A DNA stretch of 64,000 nt from Phaeobacter gallaeciensis. GTDB lineage: Bacteria; Pseudomonadota; Alphaproteobacteria; Rhodobacterales; Rhodobacteraceae. The notes below the pieces were generated by a model. The model searched no databases, had not been told where the DNA came from, and saw only the letters and a program-made list of their open reading frames with translations. Location: contig NZ_CP015124.1 of assembly GCF_001678945.1 (NCBI RefSeq), positions 2,084,001 to 2,148,000 on the forward strand. The letters are read 5' to 3'. A program made the position numbers and the translations under genes. Shown piece by piece: positions 1 to 8,240 of this stretch. Every line of letters begins with the position of its first letter. The stretch's first letter is position 1.

Positions 1-1
1 A

Positions 2-991
2 GAGGCAGATTACTGGATGAACGTCGACCAGTATATCGGCGGCATCGAACACGCGATTCTGCACCTGCTGTATTCGCGCTTCTTCGCCCGCGCGATGCAC
101 ATCTGCGGCCACCTGCCGGAGAAGTCGAAAGAACCGTTCGACGCGCTCTTTACCCAGGGCATGGTCACCCATGCGATCTACCAGACCAAAGGCGACAATG
201 GCCGCCCGGTCTATCACTACCCCGAAGAAGTCGAGCTGCGCGACGGCAAGGCCTTCCTCAAGGAGACCGGCGCCGAGGTTGAGGTGATTCCCTCGGCCAA
301 GATGTCGAAATCCAAGAACAACGTGGTCGACCCGCTGCACATCATCTCGGCCTTTGGCGCCGATACCGCGCGCTGGTTCGTGCTGTCCGACAGCCCGCCG
401 GAGCGCGACGTGGAATGGACCGCCGCCGGGGCCGAGGCCGCTTACAAGCACCTGAACCGGGTCTGGAACCTGTCGGTAAAGATCGCCGAGATGGACCCGA
501 ATGCATCCGGCAGCGGCGACGAGGACCTTTTGCGCGAGATGCACAAAGCGATCCGCGACGTGACCCTGGGTGTCGAATCCTTCGGCTTCAACGCGGCGAT
601 TGCCAAACTTTACGCCTTTACCAACACGCTGGCCAAATCCAAGGCGGGCGCGGCGGCGCAGAAACAGGCGATCATGGCGCTGGCGCAGTTGATGTCGCCG
701 ATGACGCCGCACCTGGCCGAGGCCGTCTGGGAAGCGCAGGGCGGCGAAGGTCTAGTGGCCACGGCAGCCTGGCCCGCCGCCGACGAATCGATGCTGGTCG
801 AAGACAGCGTCACCCTGCCAATCCAGATCAACGGAAAACGCCGCGGCGAAATCACCGTCGCCAAAGATCTGGACAAAGCTGAGGTTGAAAAACTCGCGCT
901 GGCGCACGAAGCTGTGCAAAAGGCGCTGAATGGCGGCGCCCCGAAAAAGGTGATCGTCGTGCCGGGTCGTATCGTCAATGTCGTTGCCTGA
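2..991 (+). CDS. leuS: Leucyl-tRNA synthetase, C-terminal part (5' end outside window)
   Basis: This is the last 329 codons of a class I leucyl-tRNA synthetase, which charges tRNA-Leu in the cytoplasm. The reading frame is open from base 2, so the gene begins left of the window. The segment [12 protein letters not shown] is typical of the LeuRS catalytic core, and the class I signature KMSKS is encoded at 299-313. The anticodon-binding helical domain and the small C-terminal beta domain follow. The stop overlaps the start of lptE by 14 bases, which suggests a leuS-lptE-holA operon. Identification is firm; only the N-terminal catalytic and editing domains are missing, because of the window edge. 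Confidence 0.97.
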   Translation, partial: EADYWMNVDQYIGGIEHAILHLLYSRFFARAMHICGHLPEKSKEPFDALFTQGMVTHAIYQTKGDNGRPVYHYPEEVELRDGKAFLKETGAEVEVIPSAKMSKSKNNVVDPLHIISAFGADTARWFVLSDSPPERDVEWTAAGAEAAYKHLNRVWNLSVKIAEMDPNASGSGDEDLLREMHKAIRDVTLGVESFGFNAAIAKLYAFTNTLAKSKAGAAAQKQAIMALAQLMSPMTPHLAEAVWEAQGGEGLVATAAWPAADESMLVEDSVTLPIQINGKRRGEITVAKDLDKAEVEKLALAHEAVQKALNGGAPKKVIVVPGRIVNVVA

Positions 992-1511
992 TCCAAGGCA
1001 TATCCTCGCGCTGCCGCTGGTCCTGTTGCTGGGGCTGGCCGCCTGTGGTTTCACCCCGGTCTATGCGCCGGGGGGCACCGGAGCGGCGCTTTATGGCAAG
1101 ATCGCCATTCAGTCCCCCGAGGAGATCAAGACCGACAACGAAGTGAACGCCTACCTGCTGGTCCGCAATCTGGAGGAACGGCTTGGCCGCGCCTCTGGCA
1201 GCGATTACCGGCTGGACCTGTCCCTGCGCACCCGCAGCGAAGGTCAGGCGATCACCGCGGGCAATGAGACCACCCGCTATTCCATCGTCGGCGTTGCCAG
1301 CTACAGCCTGTTCCGCCTGTCCGACGGCATTATCGTGGCCAGCGGCAGCGAAGATGCCTTTACCGGCTATTCCGCCACCGGATCGACGGTGGAAACCCTG
1401 GCCGGGGAACGCGATGCCAATGCGCGGCTGATGCAGATTCTGGCCGATCAGATCACCGCCCGGGTGCTGACCACTGCGGATCTGGCCGCTGCGGCGCCGA
1501 CTGCGGAATGA
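978..1511 (+). CDS. lptE: LPS-assembly lipoprotein LptE
   Basis: This 177-residue protein has a short lipoprotein signal peptide ending in the lipobox LAAC, with the lipidated cysteine at residue 23, followed by the [10 protein letters not shown] segment usual in alphaproteobacterial LptE. LptE plugs the LptD barrel in the outer membrane and helps insert lipopolysaccharide. It starts inside the end of leuS and ends in an ATGA overlap with holA, the same leuS-lptE-holA order seen in many proteobacteria. The rest of the protein is poorly conserved, as is normal for the family, so the call rests on lipobox, length and position. Confidence 0.9.
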   Translation: MSLPDPRHILALPLVLLLGLAACGFTPVYAPGGTGAALYGKIAIQSPEEIKTDNEVNAYLLVRNLEERLGRASGSDYRLDLSLRTRSEGQAITAGNETTRYSIVGVASYSLFRLSDGIIVASGSEDAFTGYSATGSTVETLAGERDANARLMQILADQITARVLTTADLAAAAPTAE

Positions 1512-2539
1512 AGCTCTCCCCGCGCGACGCCGAGGGCTATTTCAAAAAGCCCGACCCGGACAAGACGGGCCTTTTGATATATGGCGCCGATGCCATGCGG
1601 GTGGCGCTGAAACGGCAACAGATGCTGGCGGCCCTGCTGGGCGCCGCGGCTGAGGAAGAAATGCGCCTGACCCGGATGCCCGGCTCCGAATTGCGCAAGG
1701 ATCCGGCACAGCTTCTGGACGCGGTCAAGGCGGTCGGCTTTTTTCCCGGCCCACGCGCGGTCTTTGTCGAAGAGGCCAACGACAGCGCCGCCCCTGCGAT
1801 TCTCGCGGCGCTGGAGGACTGGCAACCAGGCGATGCCCAGATCGTCGTCACCGCCGGGCAGCTGAAAGCCACATCGAAACTGCGCAAGGGTTTCGAATCG
1901 CATCGCAACGCCTATGCCACCGGCATCTATGACGATCCGCCCTCGCGGGCCGAGATCGAGCGGATCCTCTCCGAAGCGCAGATCCGAGATGTGCCTAGCG
2001 ACAGCATGTCGGCGCTGACCGATATCGCCAATGACATCGGCCCCGGCGATTTCTCCCGCATGATCGAAAAACTGGCGCTCTACAAATACCAGGACAGCAG
2101 CCCCCTAAGCCTTGAGGATATCGACGCCGTCGCGCCGCAATCCACCGAAGCCGCACTTGACGATGTGCTGAACGTGGTGGCCGAGGGGCGCAGCGCCGAG
2201 ATCGGCCCGCTGCTGCGGCGTCTTCAGGCGCAGGGCACCAATGCGGTGACGCTCTGCATCGGGGCGACCCGCCATTTCCGCACGCTTTACACCGTGGCCG
2301 CCGATCCCGGTGGTCCGGCGCAGGGCATCGGCCGCCTGCGCCCGCCGCTTTATGGCAAGCGCCGCGACCGGATGCTGCGGCAGGCGCAGGGCTGGGGCGC
2401 CGCCAAGCTGCAGACCGCGCTGACCATTCTGACCGACACCGACCTGCAGCTGCGCTCAGCCGGGCAGACCGCCCCGGCACTTGCCTTGATGGAGCGCGCT
2501 TTGATTCGGCTGGCGATGCTCAGCCGCGCCCGCCAGTAA
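1508..2539 (+). CDS. holA: DNA polymerase III subunit delta
   Basis: A 343-residue protein matching the HolA family in length and position after lptE. The delta subunit is part of the clamp loader and opens the beta sliding clamp during replication. The N-terminal third holds a degenerate AAA+ domain (LLIYGADAMRV at the start), and the C-terminal helical collar domain contains the segment ATRHFRTLY that is typical of bacterial delta subunits. The ATG overlaps the lptE stop in ATGA, which implies translational coupling. A hairpin follows at 2550-2569. Confidence 0.93.
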   Translation: MKLSPRDAEGYFKKPDPDKTGLLIYGADAMRVALKRQQMLAALLGAAAEEEMRLTRMPGSELRKDPAQLLDAVKAVGFFPGPRAVFVEEANDSAAPAILAALEDWQPGDAQIVVTAGQLKATSKLRKGFESHRNAYATGIYDDPPSRAEIERILSEAQIRDVPSDSMSALTDIANDIGPGDFSRMIEKLALYKYQDSSPLSLEDIDAVAPQSTEAALDDVLNVVAEGRSAEIGPLLRRLQAQGTNAVTLCIGATRHFRTLYTVAADPGGPAQGIGRLRPPLYGKRRDRMLRQAQGWGAAKLQTALTILTDTDLQLRSAGQTAPALALMERALIRLAMLSRARQ

Positions 2540-2549
2540 GGGCCCAAAA

Positions 2550-2569
2550 GGCCGCAACGTTCTGCGGCC
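2550..2569. terminator. Hairpin after holA
   Basis: GGCCGCA at 2550-2556 pairs perfectly with TGCGGCC at 2563-2569 across a 6-base loop. It lies 10 bases after the holA stop. There is no T-run, so it may be a weak or Rho-assisted terminator, or an mRNA end-stabilising structure. Confidence 0.4.
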
Positions 2570-2655
2570 AGCGACGGGTGCAGGCAGGCTTCAGCCTTGA
2601 CGCAAAGACAGCTGCGCGCATCTGATGCGCAGCAAAACCTGAGGGAGAGAAACCT

Positions 2656-3246
2656 ATGTACACCGTGATCGGCAAACCGATGACCCGCGCCTTCCGCGTG
2701 ATCTGGACGCTCGAAGAACTGGGCCAGCCTTATGATCTGAATACTGCCGCCCCGCACAGCCCGGATATCGTCGCCGTGAACCCCTCGGGCAAGGTTCCGG
2801 CCCTAGTCGAAGATGGCGAGGTGATCACCGATTCCACCGCCATCATCACCTATCTGGCGGACAAGCACGGCGCGCTCACCGCGCCCGCAGGGACCATGGC
2901 CCGCGCCAAACAGGATGCCGTCACCCATCAGATCCTGGATGAAATCGACGCCGTGCTCTGGACCGCCGCCCGCCACAGCTTTGCCCTGCCCGAAGAGCAG
3001 CGCGTGCCCGAAATCAAGGACAGCCTGCGCTGGGAGTTCGAGCGCAACATCGCCCGGCTCGAAGCGCGCCTGACCGGCCCCTACCTGATGGGGGACGCGT
3101 TCACCATCGCCGATATCATCTGCGTGCATTGCCTGAACTGGGCCTATGGCGCCAAGTTCCCGGTCGAAAGCCGTGCCCTGCTCGACTATTCCAAGACCGT
3201 GCGCAGCCGCGACGCCTTTCAGCGCACCGCAGCGCTGGCCAAGTAA
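2656..3246 (+). CDS. Glutathione S-transferase family protein
   Basis: A 196-residue protein with a thioredoxin-fold N-terminal domain (about residues 1-75; MTRAFRVIWTLEELG at the glutathione site, then VNPSGKVPALVEDG with the cis-proline, and DSTAIITYL) and an all-helical C-terminal domain (about 85-196; GDAFTIADI is the typical N-capping motif). It is probably a cytosolic glutathione transferase; the substrate cannot be told from sequence. A GAGGGAGAGA ribosome site precedes the ATG. It stands alone, and its 3' end overlaps the convergent flavoprotein gene by 28 bases. Confidence 0.9.
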   Translation: MYTVIGKPMTRAFRVIWTLEELGQPYDLNTAAPHSPDIVAVNPSGKVPALVEDGEVITDSTAIITYLADKHGALTAPAGTMARAKQDAVTHQILDEIDAVLWTAARHSFALPEEQRVPEIKDSLRWEFERNIARLEARLTGPYLMGDAFTIADIICVHCLNWAYGAKFPVESRALLDYSKTVRSRDAFQRTAALAK

Positions 3247-4427
3247 TCGACCGCGCCACGTCCGGCCCAGCGCCCGGTGGCAAGACAGGCCGTCAGAAGG
3301 TAGCCCCCCGTGGGCGCCTCCCAATCCAGCATCTCTCCGGCGCAAAAGGTGCCGGGGATTTCTTTCAGCATCAGCCCCGCATCCAGCGCCTCGTGGCAGA
3401 CGCCCCCGGCGGTCGAAATCGCCTCATCCATCGGGCGCAGACCTTGGTGACGCACCGGCAGAGACTTGATCCGCGCCGCAAGCTCTGCGGAATCCTGCGG
3501 CAGCGGTCGGGCAAATTCCTGCATCAGCGCGATCTGCGCAGGCGTCAGTTTCAGTGCCTTGCGCAGATGATTGGCAAGGCTCGCCTTGCCACGCGGGCGA
3601 GTCAGTCTGCGCGTCACCTCTTCCACGGTCAGATTCGGCAGCAGGTCCAGCGTCAGATCCGCGCCCTCCCGCACCGCCGCGCAAATGGCGTAGATTCCGC
3701 CCCCTTCCAAACCGCGAGCAGAGATCACCGCCTCCCCGCGCGAAGACAGCGCCCCCGCGCGCAGCGCAATCCCTTTCAGCGGAACGCCGAAATGCGCCGC
3801 CATGTGATCCGACCAATCCACCACTAGCCCGGCATTGGCAGGCTTGAAGGGCGCCAACGCCACACCCCGCGCCGCCAGCAAATCCGCCCAGGCCCCGTCC
3901 GAGCCGAGCCGCGCCCAGCTTGCACCACCCAGCGCCAGAACGGTCGCCCCCGCGCGCAGCCGCACCATCCCTTCGGGCGTCTTAAAACTCAGGCAGTTCC
4001 CCTCCCAGCCAGTCCAGCGCCAGCGGGTGCGGCGTGCAACGCCCAACTCCTCCAGCCGCGCCAGCCAGGCGCGCAGCAACGGCGAGGCTTTCATTTCCCT
4101 GGGAAACACCCGCCCAGTGGAGCCGGTGAACAGATCGCGCCCCAGTCCCCGTGCCCAGTCCTGCACGGCGCCCGCATCAAATGCCCTCACCATGGGTGCA
4201 AGCCAGTCCCGCGCGGCACCATAATGTTCGATCAGGTCCTCGAAGGTTTCATCCTTGGTCAGGTTCAGGCCGGATTTCCCCGCCATCAACAGCTTGCGCG
4301 CAAGCGACGGTTTGGCCTCGGCCACCAGTACGCGATAGCCTGCGCGCGCCAGTTCCTCAGCCGCCATCAACCCCGCAGGCCCACCGCCGATGACCACCGC
4401 ATCCCACTGTTCCGATTGCCCCGCCAT
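3219..4427 (-). CDS. FAD-dependent oxidoreductase of the HI0933/BaiN-like family
   Basis: A 402-residue flavoprotein opening with the Rossmann dinucleotide motif GGGPAGLMAAEELARAGYR, followed by MAGKSGLNLT, a glycine-rich signature of the HI0933-like flavoproteins. The C-terminal TAGGVCHEAL and APTGGYLLT segments complete the FAD-binding fold. The biological substrate is unknown. I start it at 4427 (MAGQSEQ) rather than at the longer upstream ATG, because the extension is arginine-rich, non-conserved in style and overlaps the divergent HNH gene's leader. The gene is convergent with the GST and divergent from the HNH gene, so the spacer of about 80 bases must hold both promoters. Confidence 0.85.
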   Translation of the reverse strand: MAGQSEQWDAVVIGGGPAGLMAAEELARAGYRVLVAEAKPSLARKLLMAGKSGLNLTKDETFEDLIEHYGAARDWLAPMVRAFDAGAVQDWARGLGRDLFTGSTGRVFPREMKASPLLRAWLARLEELGVARRTRWRWTGWEGNCLSFKTPEGMVRLRAGATVLALGGASWARLGSDGAWADLLAARGVALAPFKPANAGLVVDWSDHMAAHFGVPLKGIALRAGALSSRGEAVISARGLEGGGIYAICAAVREGADLTLDLLPNLTVEEVTRRLTRPRGKASLANHLRKALKLTPAQIALMQEFARPLPQDSAELAARIKSLPVRHQGLRPMDEAISTAGGVCHEALDAGLMLKEIPGTFCAGEMLDWEAPTGGYLLTACLATGRWAGRGAVDYLASAAVR

Positions 4428-4507
4428 GAAACTCCGCCTTCCGCCCCTTGCCCGCATCCATCTGCGCCGCATCTAATGCAGTCCAGCCGCAAAGACGAGA
4501 GGTCAGG

Positions 4508-4813
4508 ATGCCAGAGCCGAACCCGACACCCATATGTCCCCTCTGCAACCGCCCCATCCCCGCGGACGTTCCGCAAAGCCTGCACCACCTGATCCCGAAA
4601 CTCAAAGGCGGCAAGGGCGGCCCCACCGTGCTGCTACACCATATCTGCCACCGCGAAATCCACGCAGCCCTGACGGAGGCCGAGCTGGCCCGCGACTATG
4701 CCACCATCGACGCGCTGCGCAGCCATCCGCGCCTCGCCGGCTTCATCGCCTGGGTCCGCAAACGCCCACCTGGCTTTTCCTCCCGCGTACCGGGAAAGCG
4801 ACGCAAGCGTTGA
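4508..4813 (+). CDS. Small HNH nuclease-like protein
   Basis: A 101-residue protein with an HNH-type core: a zinc knuckle CPLC near the N-terminus, then HHLIPK, then LHHICHREIHA. The pattern C-x2-C, HH, HxxCHxxIH fits the HNH endonuclease superfamily. The proline-rich opening and basic tail (RVPGKRRKR) are as expected for a DNA-binding protein. No partner gene, phage gene or methylase is adjacent, so this looks like a stand-alone housekeeping HNH protein. Start chosen at 4508, where GAGAGGTCAGG gives a ribosome site; the upstream in-frame ATG would extend into the divergent promoter. Nuclease activity is inferred from the motif only. Confidence 0.75.
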   Translation: MPEPNPTPICPLCNRPIPADVPQSLHHLIPKLKGGKGGPTVLLHHICHREIHAALTEAELARDYATIDALRSHPRLAGFIAWVRKRPPGFSSRVPGKRRKR

Positions 4814-4845
4814 TGCGCACCCGGCTCTGCTCCGGCACCGACAGC

Positions 4846-5060
4846 GGGTCAAGGCTGGCCGCAGGCCACCCTGCGCAGCAGGGGCAATGCGCCTTGAGGC
4901 GGTGACGGTGCCTCTACACTCGACATGGCCCTGTTGAGGCAGTTTCTGCCCTCAAAGGGCCTCTCAGCAGGAAAAACGCCGCGCGACAGCGCGGCGCTAC
5001 GCCCAACGGGACGCGGGGCATGGCATGCTCCAAGGACGGGCGGGAGCCGCCCCTGCCCCT
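4846..5060. repeat. Composite multi-hairpin interspersed repeat, copy A
   Basis: The spacer between the convergent HNH and enoyl-CoA hydratase genes is filled with nested inverted repeats. TCAAGG (4849-4854) pairs with CCTTGA (4892-4897) and encloses two hairpins (TGGCC/GGCCA and CCCTGC/GCAGGG). A second perfect-ended palindrome at 4927-4961 begins GGCCCT and ends AGGGCC with a core TTGAGG/CCTCAA. It is followed directly by TCTCAGCA (4962-4969), then a GC hairpin (CCGCGC/GCGCGG) and another (GGGCGG/CCGCCC). The same order of parts recurs at 44045-44270. No coding function is likely. Confidence 0.75.
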
Positions 5061-5061
5061 C

Positions 5062-5673
5062 TTAGCGGCACATCTCCAGAATACCGCGTGCAGTCTCCGG
5101 CTTGGCGGCCAGGGCATCGCTCAGCAGGGCGCGGGCGCTCTCCACCAGAGCATCGGGCTCCACGATCCGGTCCACCAGCCCCCAGGCACAGGCCTCTTCC
5201 GCCTCGATCTTCTGACCGGCGGCCAGGATCATCTTGGTGCGCGCCGGGCCGATCAGCGCCACCATGCGCGCCGGGTCCGAAGGCTGCGGCAGGTAGCCAA
5301 GCTTCATCACCGGATAGAAGAACTTTGCCGAAGGCACCGCCAGGCGGATATCACAGGCCAGCACCATGCCATTAGCGCCCCCGGCCAGCGTGCCGTTCAG
5401 CGCCGCGATGGTCAGGCAGGGCAGCGCCGCGATGGCGCCCGACAGCCGCTCCCACAGGGGCGAGGTGGCAAGCCCCGCGCGCGCCGCCTCCAAATCGGCG
5501 CCGGCGCTGAACACCTTGCCGGTACCGGTCAGGATAAATCCCCGCGCCTCGCCCGCGCGTTCGGCGATCTCGGCCAGTTCCGTCAGCATCTCAGCCGTCA
5601 GCGAGTTCGCCTTGTCCGGGCGGTTGATCGTCACCACCCACAGGCCCTCATTCGAAATCTCTAGGTTGATCAT
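5062..5673 (-). CDS. Enoyl-CoA hydratase/isomerase family protein
   Basis: A 203-residue crotonase-fold protein, shorter than the usual 255-270, with the VVTINRPDKANSLT opening, the oxyanion-hole segment FSAGADLEAAR and a second half ALNGTLAGGANGMVLACDIRLA. It probably acts on an acyl-CoA thioester; hydratase and isomerase roles cannot be separated. The shortness comes from a reduced C-terminal helical region. Its ATG overlaps the stop of the upstream SDR gene by 4 bases (ATGA), so the two are co-translated and may act on the same acyl-CoA intermediate. Confidence 0.85.
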   Translation of the reverse strand: MINLEISNEGLWVVTINRPDKANSLTAEMLTELAEIAERAGEARGFILTGTGKVFSAGADLEAARAGLATSPLWERLSGAIAALPCLTIAALNGTLAGGANGMVLACDIRLAVPSAKFFYPVMKLGYLPQPSDPARMVALIGPARTKMILAAGQKIEAEEACAWGLVDRIVEPDALVESARALLSDALAAKPETARGILEMCR

Positions 5674-6419
5674 ATCAGGCCCACCCGGCGGCGGATCGCG
5701 TCTTCGCGCAGGGAAATCTCCTGGCCGAGGAAATCATCGGCATCGCTGCCGCACATCCACAACAGCGCCTTCGCGGGCCATTCGGCGGGAATGTGGTCTT
5801 CCCAATCGAGCTCGCTCACCGGGTTGATGCCGCTGGCCTTGATCTCGCGCTGCATCTGGGTCGCGACGGTGCCCGGCGACAGGCCCATGGCGCGGATGCC
5901 ATTGCCACCTTCCTCCAGGTGCAGGGCGCGGGTCAGCATCGCCGCCCCGGCCTTCGAGGTGCAATAAGCGCTCCAGGCCTCCAGCGGGTTATGCGCGGCG
6001 CCGGAACTCACCGTGATGATGGTGCCGCCCCCGGCGGGTTTCATCAGCGGCAGCGCGGCGCGGATGCCGTTGAACACACCCTTGATGTTGATATCGATCA
6101 GCTTGCCCCAGGCCGCCGGATCAGCCTCTTCCAGACGCGCGATCGGCTCGATCACCCCGGCGTTATTGATCAGCACATCAAGGCTGCCGAAATGCTCATG
6201 TGCTTTTTCCAGCGCCGCCGCAACCGCGCTTGGTTCCGCCACATCGCAGGCAAAGGCAAGCGCATTTCCGCCGAGTTCCCCGACCAGTTCGCCCAGCGCA
6301 TCGGTGCTGCGCGCCAGCAGCGCCAGGTTGGCCCCCGCGGCGGCGAAAACCCTTGCTGCATCGGCTCCGATACCGCGGCTAGCCCCTGTGATGACGACCG
6401 TCTTGCCCTGCATATCCAT
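5670..6419 (-). CDS. Short-chain dehydrogenase/reductase
   Basis: A 249-residue classical SDR. The cofactor motif TGASRGIG, the NNAG motif and the catalytic pair in YCTSK (Tyr-x3-Lys) with an upstream serine (VSSGA) are all present, so it should be an active NAD(P)-dependent oxidoreductase. Start chosen at 6419 (MDMQGKTVVITG), with GGAGAG 8 bases upstream; the longer frame adds 41 residues of no family resemblance. First gene of a two-gene operon with the enoyl-CoA hydratase-like gene, which points to fatty-acyl or related CoA metabolism. Confidence 0.9.
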   Translation of the reverse strand: MDMQGKTVVITGASRGIGADAARVFAAAGANLALLARSTDALGELVGELGGNALAFACDVAEPSAVAAALEKAHEHFGSLDVLINNAGVIEPIARLEEADPAAWGKLIDINIKGVFNGIRAALPLMKPAGGGTIITVSSGAAHNPLEAWSAYCTSKAGAAMLTRALHLEEGGNGIRAMGLSPGTVATQMQREIKASGINPVSELDWEDHIPAEWPAKALLWMCGSDADDFLGQEISLREDAIRRRVGLI

Positions 6420-6566
6420 ATGATTTCTCTCCAATACCTGTATCGCGACAGTGGTTCCCCTCTGTGGTAAACTCCCTAGGGGGAACGGTCCAGCCCCAGG
6501 CCCCTTGACGCCGGTGGCGCCGCGACGGACCATGGTATCCAACGCTTGCTACGAAAGGTTTCACCC

Positions 6567-8096
6567 ATGTCCATTTTTCTCGCGCGCAGCTGTGGCGCCG
6601 CTCTTCTTCTGACTGTTTCCGCCCAGGGGGCGCTGGCCGATCTCAGCGCCAAGGACGTCTGGTCCGACTGGAAATCCTACATGACCGGCACCGGTTACGA
6701 GGTGACCGCCACCGAAAGCATGTCGGGCGACACGCTGACGGTGTCCGATCTGTCGATGATGATGCCGATCCCCGACGAAGAGGACGTGACCGCCGGGCTC
6801 AGCATGCCCGAGATCAAATTCACCGAGAATGGCGACGGAACCGTCAGCATTCTGGTGCCCAAGGAATTTCCGCTGACCGTGCGCGCCAGCGAAGATGATG
6901 ACAAGCTGACGGTAAATCTGATCATCACCCACGACGGCACGCCGGTGACGGTTTCGGGTGATTCCGAGAACATGACCTATGACTATGCCACCAGCGAGAT
7001 GACGCTGACGCTGGACGGGCTGGAAGCCACTGGCGAGGACATCCCCCAGGATGCGATCCGGGGCACCGTCTCCCTCTCCGACATGGTGACAAAAACCACC
7101 ATGTCGCTGGCCGGGGTGCGCAGCTACGATCAGACTTGGACCGCTTCAGCGCTGAGCTATGATCTTGGCTTCAAGGATCCGGACAGCGAGGATTTCGCCT
7201 CCTTCAACGGCGCGATGCAGCAGCTTCAGGCGCATGGCACCAGCACGGTTCCGGCCGATCTGGACAAGAGCGGTGATTTCTCCGCGCTGCTGGCTGCCGG
7301 TTTTGGTCTTGATACCGATTTCTCCTACACCAGCGGCACCTCTGCCTTTGCCTTTCAGGATGGCAGCGACAGCCTGACCTTTGACAGCACCTCGGGCGGC
7401 GGCAACTTTGGCGTTGCAATGGACGCAAGCAAACTGACCTATGACGTCACGCAAAAGGACATGGCCTTCAACGTCACCGGATCGGACATACCCTTCCCGC
7501 TGGCGCTCAGCATGGCCGAGGCTGGTTTCAACATCACCATTCCCCTTGCCAAGTCCGAGGAAGAACAGGACTTCGCGCTTGGCGTGGCGCTGCGCGACTT
7601 CGCGGTTCCGGAAATGCTCTGGGGCATGGTCGATCCGGCCGGCGCCCTGCCGCATGATCCGGCCAGCGTCGTGCTGAGCCTCACCGGCAAGGGCAAGGTG
7701 TTGTTCGACGTCTTTGATGCCGAAGCCATGGAAAAGGTCGAGGATGGCGAGGTCGCACCAGGTGAGTTGAACGCGGTCACCATCCAGGAGTTGCTGGTCT
7801 CGGCAGCGGGTGCCAAGCTGACCGGTACCGGTGATTTCGCCTTCAACAACGATGATCTGACCAGCTTTGACGGCATGCCGGCTCCCTCGGGCGAAGCGAA
7901 CCTGTCGCTGACCGGTGCCAACACCCTGATGGACAAGCTGATCGAAATGGGCCTGATGAGCGATGATGACGCCATGGGCGCCCGGATGATGATGGGCATG
8001 CTGGCTGTTCCCGGCGAAGGCGAAGACACGCTGAACTCGAAGATCGAGATTTCCGAAGACGGCAAGATCCTCGCCAACGGCCAGCGCATCAAATAA
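6567..8096 (+). CDS. Secreted DUF2125-family protein
   Basis: A 509-residue protein with a clear Sec signal peptide (hydrophobic core AALLLTVSA, cleavage after ALA near residue 25) and a long acidic, beta-rich body resembling DUF2125 proteins of alphaproteobacteria. It should be periplasmic or outer-membrane associated; the function of the family is not known. The body is rich in Asp, Met and Thr and contains repeated TLT/SLT strands. Start at 6567, preceded by GAAAGG. It is a single-gene unit closed by a strong terminator at 8123-8149. Confidence 0.75.
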   Translation: MSIFLARSCGAALLLTVSAQGALADLSAKDVWSDWKSYMTGTGYEVTATESMSGDTLTVSDLSMMMPIPDEEDVTAGLSMPEIKFTENGDGTVSILVPKEFPLTVRASEDDDKLTVNLIITHDGTPVTVSGDSENMTYDYATSEMTLTLDGLEATGEDIPQDAIRGTVSLSDMVTKTTMSLAGVRSYDQTWTASALSYDLGFKDPDSEDFASFNGAMQQLQAHGTSTVPADLDKSGDFSALLAAGFGLDTDFSYTSGTSAFAFQDGSDSLTFDSTSGGGNFGVAMDASKLTYDVTQKDMAFNVTGSDIPFPLALSMAEAGFNITIPLAKSEEEQDFALGVALRDFAVPEMLWGMVDPAGALPHDPASVVLSLTGKGKVLFDVFDAEAMEKVEDGEVAPGELNAVTIQELLVSAAGAKLTGTGDFAFNNDDLTSFDGMPAPSGEANLSLTGANTLMDKLIEMGLMSDDDAMGARMMMGMLAVPGEGEDTLNSKIEISEDGKILANGQRIK

Positions 8097-8122
8097 GCTG
8101 ACCCACAGCAAAAACGCTTTAC

Positions 8123-8149
8123 GGGACCGCCTTTGCGCGGTCCCTTTTT
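8123..8149 (+). terminator. Rho-independent terminator after DUF2125 gene
   Basis: GGGACCGC (8123-8130) and GCGGTCCC (8137-8144) form an 8-bp perfect stem with a 6-base loop, followed by TTTTTC. It lies 27 bases after the stop codon. Confidence 0.9.
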
Positions 8150-8240
8150 CTTGCGGCAATTGTCCCTGCGCCCTTGCAGCAGGGGGTTCCTCTGGCTAGC
8201 TCTATGGCGACCCGCAGCAACAGGATGGCCCGAGACGCCC

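Noticed and set aside
4846-5060. Simple rho-independent terminator reading of the repeat
   Set aside because: There are too many nested hairpins, no T-run, and a same-order copy at 44 kb; a composite repeat explains it better.
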